From JAENVT01 sp031370825 (GTDB lineage: Bacteria > Actinomycetota > Acidimicrobiia > Acidimicrobiales > Ilumatobacteraceae): a DNA stretch of 39,555 nt. The DNA lies in the NCBI GenBank assembly GCA_031370825.1, contig JANMRB010000131.1:1-39555 (forward strand). Direction: 5' to 3'. Position 1 is the first letter of the stretch. Each line of letters begins with the position of its first letter. This document shows, in pieces, positions 32,954 to 39,555 of this stretch. The notes beneath the pieces are model-generated. The model was not told where the DNA came from. It did not search any database and was given only the letters and a program-made list of their open reading frames with translations. Both the position numbers and the translations under genes were made by a program.

Positions 32954-33469
32954 CTACAGGTAGGTGCCAGGCCGATCCGCCACATCGATGGCTCCAGGCG
33001 GGATCTGACCGCCTCCAGGGCCGCCCGCCAGCGACCCAGCCGGCAGTTGGCGCATCTGCTCGAGTTGCTGGCGAGCAGCGATCTGTTGGGCGAACAGCGT
33101 GGCCTGGATACCGTGGAACAAGCCCTCCAGCCAGCCCACCAGCTGTGCCTTGGCGACGCGCAACTCGCCGTCCGAGGGGATCTCGCCGTCCTTGAACGGC
33201 AGGGCCAGGTTGCGTAGTTCGTCCTGCAGATCGGGTGACAGCGCCTCGGACAACTCGACGATCGAGCGCTCGTAGATCTCGGCGAGCCGCTCCCGGCTGG
33301 CCTCGTCCAGCAAACCTGTGCGCACTTCCTCCAGCAGTTGCTTCACCATCGACCCGATCCGCATCACCTTGGCCGGCGCGGTCACCGTCTCGGTCACCTC
33401 ATCTTGGGGCGCCTGGTCCGGTGCGACGACCACTGCAGCCGTCTCACCTTGTGGTTCTACGTTCGACAT
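32954..33469 (-). CDS. bpa: Bacterial proteasome activator Bpa/PafE
   Basis: 171 residues, DUF2587. The conserved core is MRIGSMVKQLLEEVRTGLLD, LSPDLQDELRNLALPF and AQLVGWLEGLFHGIQATLFAQQ, which in M. tuberculosis forms a dodecameric ring that opens the 20S proteasome without ATP. The docking tail is normally GQYL; here the protein ends RPGTYL, keeping the penultimate Tyr-Leu. ATG at 33469 has AAGGAG upstream. It lies between the phosphatase-like gene and dnaE on the same strand. It implies that the organism has a proteasome. Confidence 0.93.
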   Translation of the reverse strand: MSNVEPQGETAAVVVAPDQAPQDEVTETVTAPAKVMRIGSMVKQLLEEVRTGLLDEASRERLAEIYERSIVELSEALSPDLQDELRNLALPFKDGEIPSDGELRVAKAQLVGWLEGLFHGIQATLFAQQIAARQQLEQMRQLPAGSLAGGPGGGQIPPGAIDVADRPGTYL

Positions 33470-33494
33470 CAGGTGCTCCTTGGTGTGGTGGGCT

Positions 33495-34655
33495 TCAGGA
33501 TGTACCGGCCAACAACGGCACCAGCATCTCAGCAGATGTGAGTGACCCGTGTCGACACACCAATGGATACGGTCCGCTGTCAGCGGGATCGAGAAAACTG
33601 ATCGCCGTTCTGGGCATCAGGGCCACATCGCCGAAGCGCGCGGCAATTGGAGGACTGACCACGGGTCCGAACCAGCCCCCTTCGATCAACTCCTGACGGC
33701 TCATCACCCAGGCAACGTCGCTGTGTGCAGCGCGCGCCGCCTGCAGCAGGTCCTCGCTCGCTCCGGGACGGGCGTGCAGCCATCGAAAGCGACCCTCCCC
33801 CGAGAGGTATCGAGTCAACTTCAGGACGTCGTCGGAAGGGGGGCGTTCGTTCGTACCGACATCGACCTGACCGTGGTCGGCGGTGACGAGCAAGGCGGAG
33901 TTGTCGATCAACTGCGCACGAATCTGTTCGACGATGTCGTCGGCGGAACGAAGCTCGGCTTCGTAGTACGGCCCGAAGCCGCGTTCGTGGGCGATCTTGT
34001 CGATGCCGTCGTAGTACGCGTAGATCAGGGGCTCGCCGGCTCGTAGGAGCTCACCGATCGTGATGGCCAAGCTCGACGCTGCTCGCCACCCGACCAACCG
34101 TCCCCCGCGTAGGTGCGCCTCGGTGAACCCTGTGCGTTCGAAGTCGGCCTTGGTGACGACCGGGACCGGTTGGCCCATGAACGGGGCAAAGGGTTGAACC
34201 CGACTTGGTTCATGCTTGCGGCGCGCATCACCGGCGGACGTTGCCCAACGCAGCACGTTCAAGATCTCGCCGCCGATGTCCATGCGATAGCCGACCAAGC
34301 CGTGCTCGCCCGGCGTGAGACCGGTGGTGATCGACGTCAGGGCCGTCGCTGTTGTCGATGGTGCGACCGTGGTGATCGCACCGCCTTCGAATCCCCCGAG
34401 CGCCGGCATTTCCTGGCGATGCTCGACGAACTGCTCCCACCCGAGCCCGTCGAGCACGAGGACGACGACCTGAGCGGCCTCACGCACCGGCGCAGGCATC
34501 CAATCGCGTCCACTGGCACGGTTCGGAGCCAGCAGCGTCGGGACGATGGCGCGCACGTTCGCGCCTGAGTAGTCGGGGAAGATGGGCTGGTCATTCACGG
34601 GGAACGTCAGTCCATCACCTGGCGGTCGCTGTGCGCCAGCCGGGATTGCCTCCAT
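33495..34655 (-). CDS. Alkaline-phosphatase-superfamily (nucleotide pyrophosphatase-like) protein
   Basis: 386 residues. Type I phosphodiesterase/nucleotide pyrophosphatase fold: metal-binding Asp in VLVLDGLGWEQF, the catalytic Thr in APSTTATALTS, Asp and His in YYDGIDKIAHERG, TADHGQ, and a final RHGS. No signal peptide is seen, so it may be cytoplasmic. The substrate is unknown. I chose ATG at 34655; the frame extends to TTG at 34700, which would overlap the divergent Rrf2 start. Confidence 0.87.
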   Translation of the reverse strand: MEAIPAGAQRPPGDGLTFPVNDQPIFPDYSGANVRAIVPTLLAPNRASGRDWMPAPVREAAQVVVLVLDGLGWEQFVEHRQEMPALGGFEGGAITTVAPSTTATALTSITTGLTPGEHGLVGYRMDIGGEILNVLRWATSAGDARRKHEPSRVQPFAPFMGQPVPVVTKADFERTGFTEAHLRGGRLVGWRAASSLAITIGELLRAGEPLIYAYYDGIDKIAHERGFGPYYEAELRSADDIVEQIRAQLIDNSALLVTADHGQVDVGTNERPPSDDVLKLTRYLSGEGRFRWLHARPGASEDLLQAARAAHSDVAWVMSRQELIEGGWFGPVVSPPIAARFGDVALMPRTAISFLDPADSGPYPLVCRHGSLTSAEMLVPLLAGTS

Positions 34656-34683
34656 GGCCGACAGAACGCCGTAGATTGGTGGT

Positions 34684-35151
34684 GTGCGCGTTTCCAGCAA
34701 AGGTGACTATGCCTGTCGGGCCCTGCTTTCTCTTGCGCTGCACATGGATGGCACCGGGCCCACATCGGTGCGAGACATAGCTGAACGAACCGCCATTCCT
34801 CAGCCGTATCTGGAGCAGATCCTGCTGGCGTTGAAAGGCGCTGGCTTGGTGAAGTCCAAGCGCGGCGTGGGCGGCGGCTACGTACTGGCCAGAACACCGT
34901 CCGAGATCAGGATCGGTGAGATCCTGTCGGCGGTCGACGGCCCGATCAGCCTCGGCGATTTCGGCGAACCACATCAAGACGGGGCGTGCGATCACGAAGG
35001 ACAGTGCGTGCTGCTGGCCATCTGGAAATCCGCGGGCGAACAGATGAAACGGCTCCTCGAGGGCTTCACGTTGCAGTCCGTGGCCGATGCGGCGCGAGGC
35101 GTCGCCCCGTGGCCAGAGGCGCGCATAGAGGACGGCTTCGCTACGTTGTGA
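34684..35151 (+). CDS. Rrf2-family transcriptional regulator
   Basis: 155 residues. Winged-helix Rrf2 start MRVSSKGDYACRALLSLALH with the recognition helix region IPQPYLEQILLALKGAGLV and the wing KSKRGVGGGYVLAR. Two cysteines (Cys102, Cys108) stand in the cluster-binding loop as C-x5-C; the third position is Trp114. Asp8 is present, as in NsrR. It may hold an Fe-S cluster with a non-cysteine ligand or sense redox by a disulfide. GTG at 34684 is the start; the 3' end overlaps the convergent rluD by 11 bases. Confidence 0.9.
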   Translation: MRVSSKGDYACRALLSLALHMDGTGPTSVRDIAERTAIPQPYLEQILLALKGAGLVKSKRGVGGGYVLARTPSEIRIGEILSAVDGPISLGDFGEPHQDGACDHEGQCVLLAIWKSAGEQMKRLLEGFTLQSVADAARGVAPWPEARIEDGFATL

Positions 35152-36058
35152 GCTGTGCCTCGACGGCAACGAGATCTTCGGGCAGTGGTGAGATGAACTC
35201 CAGCGGCTTGCTGGTGGTGGGATGGATGAACGTGAGTTCGGCGGCGTGAAGGAACGGTCTGGGTGACGTGATCGCGTGCCGGATGCCGCCGTACGTGCCA
35301 TCGCCGACCACGGGGTGGCCGATGGCTGCCAGATGAACTCGGATCTGATGCGTGCGGCCGGACTCCAACCGGCACTCGAGCGAACTGGCTTCGGCGGGGC
35401 TGTTGTATGCGGTGAGGACTTGGTACTGGGTGCGCGCCGACTTGCCATCGACCACCACGGCCATGCGCATCGGGTCCCTGTGGTCGCGCCCGATCGGCGC
35501 GTCGATGACACCCGTCGGATTGACAGGGTGCCCCCAGACGACGGTTCGGTAGACGCGTCCCACGTCGCGTTGGGCGATCGCATAGACCAACGAGTGGTAG
35601 GCCCGAGCCGTGCGGGCGACGACCATCAGCCCGGAGGTTCCGACATCCAGACGGTGGACGATTCCCGGCCGATGCGACTCGCCGATCGCGGCTAGTTCCG
35701 GGTACCTCGCCAAGAGCCCGTTGACGAGCGTTCCGCTGGGATTGCCTGCGCCGGGGTGAACGACCAAGCCGGCAGGTTTGTCGACCACGATCACATGCTC
35801 GTCATCGAACACAACTGTGAAGCTGATCGATGGATCGGCCTGCGGCAGCGCGACCGTCGGCAACTTCGATTCATCGACGGCGATGCGCTGACCGAGTTGT
35901 AGCCGTTGCTTGCCCGAATACGTCAGCACTCCGTCGACCTCGACACCTCCGGCGGCCACAAGCGCGGCGGCATCGCTGCGGCTGGCGTCGGTGACCAGAG
36001 CGACGATCCGGTCGAGCCGTTCCCCTGCCAGCGCCGGCGGGATCTCTTCATGGATCAT
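35141..36058 (-). CDS. rluD: RluD/RluA-family 23S rRNA pseudouridine synthase
   Basis: 305 residues. An N-terminal S4 RNA-binding domain (LDRIVALVTDASRSDAAALVAAGGVEVDG) precedes the catalytic domain with VVDKPAGLVVHPG and the active-site Asp138 in GIVHRLDVGTSGL. The late motif ESGRTHQIRVHLAAIGHPVVGD is typical. It modifies uridines in large-subunit rRNA; the exact site is inferred from family. I chose ATG at 36058, overlapping the lspA stop as ATGA, the common lspA-rluD order. Confidence 0.95.
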   Translation of the reverse strand: MIHEEIPPALAGERLDRIVALVTDASRSDAAALVAAGGVEVDGVLTYSGKQRLQLGQRIAVDESKLPTVALPQADPSISFTVVFDDEHVIVVDKPAGLVVHPGAGNPSGTLVNGLLARYPELAAIGESHRPGIVHRLDVGTSGLMVVARTARAYHSLVYAIAQRDVGRVYRTVVWGHPVNPTGVIDAPIGRDHRDPMRMAVVVDGKSARTQYQVLTAYNSPAEASSLECRLESGRTHQIRVHLAAIGHPVVGDGTYGGIRHAITSPRPFLHAAELTFIHPTTSKPLEFISPLPEDLVAVEAQLTT

Positions 36059-36606
36059 GCCCGGCGCGTCCGCCGATGGCCGAAGACGGTCCAGAGGACG
36101 AACAGTGCACCGCCGATGTCGATCGCCATGTCGGCGACATTGAAGATGGGGAACCACTGGAAGTCGATGAAGTCGATCACCGCACCGTGCAGGAACCGAT
36201 CGCCGCGGAACATCCGGTCGGCGAGGTTGCCGAGCGCGCCGCCCGCAATCAGACCTGCGGCAACTCCGGTCAGCCGGCTTGTCAGCGAACGACTTGTCCA
36301 CGCCAGCCAGGCAACGACGAGCAGCGCGGCGATCCCGATCAACGGTCCGATCCCCTGTGCCTGCGAGAAAGCCATCCCACTGTTACGAGTCAGGTTCCAT
36401 TGCAACGTCCAGATCACGTGTCGCGGCGCGCGCCCGGTCAGCTCCGACACCGCCCAGCGCTTGGTGAGCTGATCCAGCCCCAGCACCACGACCATGATCA
36501 CCGCAGTGAGCGCAGGGGCACGCGATCGCTGCCGATCTGGCGACTCCTCTTGGCTTGGGTCTGCCGGCGTCGTCGAGAGCACCTCGGCCGACGCGTCGTC
36601 GGTCAT
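36055..36606 (-). CDS. lspA: Lipoprotein signal peptidase (signal peptidase II)
   Basis: 183 residues, four membrane helices after a cytoplasmic acidic N-terminus of about 30 residues. Catalytic aspartates are Asp130 in GNLADRMF and Asp159 in FNVADMAID; TRNSGMAF is a further conserved block. It removes signal peptides from prolipoproteins, such as the two DUF3048 proteins in this window. ATG at 36606 overlaps the upstream stop as ATGA. The frame is open to 36654 without conserved residues. Confidence 0.95.
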   Translation of the reverse strand: MTDDASAEVLSTTPADPSQEESPDRQRSRAPALTAVIMVVVLGLDQLTKRWAVSELTGRAPRHVIWTLQWNLTRNSGMAFSQAQGIGPLIGIAALLVVAWLAWTSRSLTSRLTGVAAGLIAGGALGNLADRMFRGDRFLHGAVIDFIDFQWFPIFNVADMAIDIGGALFVLWTVFGHRRTRRA

Positions 36607-37478
36607 CGACGGCCGATCCCGCCGACCTTCTCCTCGACCAGCATCGTTGCCCACGGGATGGCTTCGAGACGTTCGCGCGGGATCGGTCGTCCGGACTCTG
36701 TCGAGTATCCGTAGCGACCTGTCGTCAGTCGGCCGAGAGCGGTATCGATGTCGGCAATCGTCTGGCGTGCCTGCGCCGAGAGAGTCAGGTCGCGCTCGCG
36801 TTCGACGACCATCGTGTCGCCTTCGCCACCCTCGTCGTCGAACTGCACGTCGCCCATCTCTTGCTCTTCGATCAAGGAGTTGGCTTCGTCTTCGAGGCGC
36901 GTGGCTTGCCCGAGGAGCGCAGCTTTCTCTTCCAACAACAACGCGCGCTGAGCCGTGAGGAACTTGACATCGAAGTCTTTGGTGTAAGCGACGCCGTCCT
37001 TCGTGACACCTTTGACTGCGGGGATTTCGATGACGACCGGGCCGGAAGCTGCCTTCTTGGCGAGACCCTTCTTCGCCGGTGCCGGTGCCGCCTTGTTGGC
37101 GGGTGCCGGTTGCGCCTTCTTCGCAGGCGCTGCAACCTTCTTGGCCGGGGTCGCTGCAACCTTCTTGGCAGGCGCTGAATGAGTCTTCTTCACAGGCGCT
37201 GCCGACTTCTTGGCCGCGGTCGGTGCAGCCTTTTTCGCTTGCGCTGCCGCTGACTTCTTGACGGGTGCGGTGGGAGCCTTCTTGGCCGGGGCGGAGGACT
37301 TCTTGGCCGGCGCTGGCGACTTCTTGCCAGCAGGAACCTTGGCCGCCGACTTTGCCGGTGCTGCCGACTTCTTCGCTGGGGTGGCGGCTTTTGCCGGGGC
37401 CTTCTTCGGCGAGCTCGATCGAGCCGGCACCTTCTTAGCGGGAGCCTTCGTGGCGGGAGCCTTCTTGGCAGTGGCCAT
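36603..37478 (-). CDS. DksA/TraR-like protein with histone-H1-like N-terminal tail, zinc site lost
   Basis: 291 residues. Residues 1 to about 145 are a Lys/Ala/Pro tail built from repeats such as PAKK, resembling histone H1 and likely to bind nucleic acid. A coiled-coil region (about 170-250, FLTAQRALLLEEKAALLGQATRL and following) and a DksA/TraR C-terminus come next. The expected YGxCxxCG is YGYSTESG, with Ser259 and Ser262 in place of cysteines, and the second cysteine pair is absent too, so no zinc finger can form. It is translationally coupled to lspA. Transcription or nucleoid role inferred. Confidence 0.85.
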   Translation of the reverse strand: MATAKKAPATKAPAKKVPARSSSPKKAPAKAATPAKKSAAPAKSAAKVPAGKKSPAPAKKSSAPAKKAPTAPVKKSAAAQAKKAAPTAAKKSAAPVKKTHSAPAKKVAATPAKKVAAPAKKAQPAPANKAAPAPAKKGLAKKAASGPVVIEIPAVKGVTKDGVAYTKDFDVKFLTAQRALLLEEKAALLGQATRLEDEANSLIEEQEMGDVQFDDEGGEGDTMVVERERDLTLSAQARQTIADIDTALGRLTTGRYGYSTESGRPIPRERLEAIPWATMLVEEKVGGIGRR

Positions 37479-37550
37479 CTGTGGTGAACCTCCGTCGACC
37501 CAGGTGAGGCTGCGGATGCTACCGCCGAAGCGACCCGATGTTGTCGGAGC

Positions 37551-39555
37551 CTAGACTTTGGCGACACCGATGAAGACCGGTTGGCCATCCAGCTCAGTGT
37601 TCGGTTCGCCGTCCTCGAAGCTCAACGACACGGCCAGTGTCGGCTCGGTGATCAACGACGAGAACGGCTTCACCTGAGCGACCAGTGGTGCCGGAAGGCC
37701 GAGCCGAAGATCGATTCGATCGCTGACGTGCAAACCTCCGTCGCGTCGAGCCTGCTGCACCAGCCTCACGAGATCGCGGGCAATACCTTCGGCTTCGAGG
37801 TCCGGCGTCAGATCGATGTCGAGCACGACGACGCCCGTGTTGGCGGGAAGCGTCGAGGCGCGCGTCGGATCAGCAGCGACAAGTCGCAGCGAGTATTCGC
37901 CCTCGCGAAGCTCGACCCCGCCGGCAGTGACCAACCCGGTGCTCGCGTCCTGCGTCCAATCGCCCCGCTTCACAGCGGCTATCACCTTCTGCACGTCCTT
38001 GCCCACGCGCGGACCGAGGACGCTGGGGACCACCGTCAGCTCGAACGCACCGACCGCGTCGAGGTCGTTCGACAGGATCACGTCTTTGACGTTGATCTCG
38101 TCGGCGATTATGCCTCGGAACGGTTCGAGCGTGTCGGCGTCGGGCGCTGCGATCGTGAGGCTGGCGAGCGGCTGGCGCACGCGCCTACCCGTTGCCTTGC
38201 GAACCGCCGATGAGGCGCTGCAAACGTCGCGGACACGATCCATTGCCACGACGAGTTGCCGCGACTCGACCAGATCCGTGGTTGCCGGCCAGTCGGTCAG
38301 ATGCACGCTGGTGTCCTCGCCGACCAACCCCCGGTACACGGCTTCGACGGTCAGTGGCAGCAGCGGCGCCGCGACCTGACACATCGTCGTGAGCACGGTC
38401 CACAGCACGTCGAGGGCTTCGGGATCCCCTGCCCAGAAGCGCTCGCGCGAACGGCGCACGTACCAATTGGTCAGGGCGTCGAGGAACGTACGGAGCGTGC
38501 CGCACGCGGCGAAGAGATCGTATGCATCCATCGAGACCGTGACGTCGTTGACGAGTGCATGCAGCTTTCCGAGGATGTACTGGTCGAGTGGGTCGCTCGA
38601 CTCGGTGCGGCGACTCGCTGTGTAGCCGGCCGCGTTGGCGTACATGGTGAAGAACGAGTAGGTGTTCCAGATCGGCAGCACGACGTGACGGACGCTCTCG
38701 CGCATCCCGCTTTCGGTCACAGCGAAATCACCGCCACGCAGGATCGTCGACGACAGCAGATGCCATCGCATCGCGTCGGCACCATACGTGTCGAAGACCA
38801 TCATCGGGTCCGGATAGTTGTTGAGGCTCTTCGACATCTTCTGCCCGTCGTCGCCGAGGACGATTCCGTGGCTGACGCACGTGCGGAACGCCGGCCGATC
38901 GAACAGGGCAGTGGCCAACACGTGAAGCGTGTAGAACCAGCCCCGAGTCTGGGCCATGTACTCGACGATGAAGTCGCCCGGATAGTGGCTTTCGAACCAG
39001 TCAGCGTTCTCGAACGGGTAGTGCACCTGGGCGAAGGGCATCGAGCCCGATTCGAACCAGCAGTCGAGCACTTCGGCGACGCGTCGCATCTTCGAACGAC
39101 CGGTCGGATCATCGGGGTTCGGACGCACGAGATCGTCGATGAAGGGCCGGTGCAGATCGCTGATCTCCACGCCGAAATCGCGTTCGAGGTCGGCGATCGA
39201 CCCATACACATCGATCCGTGGGAAGTTGGGATCGTCACTGCGCCAGACCGGAATCGGTGAGCCCCAAAAGCGGTTGCGGCTGATGCTCCAGTCGCGGGCG
39301 TTGGCGAGCCATTTGCCGAAGCTCCCGTCGCGGACGTGCTCGGGCACCCACTGGATCTGCTGGTTGAGCTCCCCCATCCGATCCCTGAAGGCCGAAACCT
39401 GGACGAACCAGCTACTGATCGCCCGATAGACGAGTGGTTCGGCACATCGCCAGCAGTGCGGGTAGGAGTGTTGGTAGCTGTCGTGGCGTACCACGACGCC
39501 ACGCGCTTTCAGTTCCTTGACGATCTCGGCATTGGCGTCGAAGACATGCACCCCC
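37551..39555 (-). CDS. ileS: Isoleucyl-tRNA synthetase, eukaryotic-like type, C-terminal part
   Basis: About 668 residues of the C-terminal part are in the window; the start lies beyond position 39555. Seen are the end of the editing/Rossmann region (NRFWGSPIPVW, LDCWFESGSMPFAQ), the signature DGQKMSKSLNNYPDP and the long anticodon-binding and C-terminal domains. The KMSKSLNNYPDP form is that of the eukaryotic-like IleRS group found in actinobacteria and in mupirocin-insensitive enzymes. The 72-base gap to the DksA-like gene holds no clear terminator. Confidence 0.97.
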   Translation of the reverse strand, partial: GVHVFDANAEIVKELKARGVVVRHDSYQHSYPHCWRCAEPLVYRAISSWFVQVSAFRDRMGELNQQIQWVPEHVRDGSFGKWLANARDWSISRNRFWGSPIPVWRSDDPNFPRIDVYGSIADLERDFGVEISDLHRPFIDDLVRPNPDDPTGRSKMRRVAEVLDCWFESGSMPFAQVHYPFENADWFESHYPGDFIVEYMAQTRGWFYTLHVLATALFDRPAFRTCVSHGIVLGDDGQKMSKSLNNYPDPMMVFDTYGADAMRWHLLSSTILRGGDFAVTESGMRESVRHVVLPIWNTYSFFTMYANAAGYTASRRTESSDPLDQYILGKLHALVNDVTVSMDAYDLFAACGTLRTFLDALTNWYVRRSRERFWAGDPEALDVLWTVLTTMCQVAAPLLPLTVEAVYRGLVGEDTSVHLTDWPATTDLVESRQLVVAMDRVRDVCSASSAVRKATGRRVRQPLASLTIAAPDADTLEPFRGIIADEINVKDVILSNDLDAVGAFELTVVPSVLGPRVGKDVQKVIAAVKRGDWTQDASTGLVTAGGVELREGEYSLRLVAADPTRASTLPANTGVVVLDIDLTPDLEAEGIARDLVRLVQQARRDGGLHVSDRIDLRLGLPAPLVAQVKPFSSLITEPTLAVSLSFEDGEPNTELDGQPVFIGVAKV

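Noticed and set aside
37030..37470. Short repeated units that could look like a repeat array
   Set aside because: They are the codons of the Lys/Ala/Pro-rich protein tail; spacing is irregular and the frame is coding, so not a CRISPR or tandem non-coding repeat.

Overview
The window is GC-rich chromosomal DNA of an actinobacterium. Several genes point there together: a mycothiol ligase (mshC), F420-linked enzymes (F420:NADP reductase, an LLM-class oxidoreductase), a phosphatidylinositol mannoside cluster (pgsA, patA, pimA), a bacterial proteasome activator (bpa), an InhA-type enoyl-ACP reductase and a eukaryotic-type ileS. The order thrS - HIT - pgsA - patA - pimA - pdxS - pdxT - yebC - ruvC is the one known from Mycobacterium tuberculosis, with extra genes between the members. 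Acidimicrobiia is my best guess for the class; this is inference from gene content.

Region 1 (1-7.9 kb, minus strand): pimA, lemA, htpX, two tandem DUF3048 lipoproteins, pdxS, pdxT, yebC, a one-cysteine Bcp and the first bases of ruvC, which carries a perfect-armed LexA/SOS box. The lipoprotein pair is a tandem duplication that also copied the 3' end of htpX; the relic is still readable. Region 2 (8.0-10.9 kb): an LLM oxidoreductase - ferredoxin - P450 cassette on the plus strand plus a membrane-anchored cupredoxin on the minus strand, sitting between patA and pimA. Region 3 (11-19.8 kb): patA, pgsA, two small unknown genes, an Ap4A-phosphorylase-like HIT protein, a RIO1 kinase gene broken by internal deletion behind a possible leader-peptide attenuator, then thrS, plsC, mshC and npdG.

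Region 4 (19.8-24.3 kb) starts with an inhA-like gene and then becomes an accessory stretch: an unknown protein, a C70/AvrRpt2-like cysteine protease, an alpha/beta-hydrolase remnant, a vapBC toxin-antitoxin pair, a methyltransferase, a broken PPOX-family gene and a cupin. Region 5 (24.3-29.2 kb) holds a large DUF255 thioredoxin-like protein and a minus-strand unit of an unknown protein, nitroreductase, DUF35 protein and thiolase. Region 6 (29.3-39.6 kb) is housekeeping: dnaE1, bpa, an alkaline-phosphatase-superfamily protein, an Rrf2 regulator, and a tightly overlapped dksA-like - lspA - rluD unit below ileS, which runs off the window.

Two genes (RIO1, PPOX) lost their middle with a frameshift, and in both cases the junction bases can be read as part of either flank. 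This suggests deletion between short repeats, or an assembly fault that should be excluded. No rRNA, tRNA, CRISPR array or intact insertion sequence was seen. I saw no wholly new multi-gene system; the most unusual items are the leader-peptide/alternative-hairpin arrangement at 14.4 kb, the duplicated lipoprotein/htpX relic, the 65-nt nested inverted repeat at 11.1 kb and the zinc-less DksA-like protein with a histone-H1-like tail.
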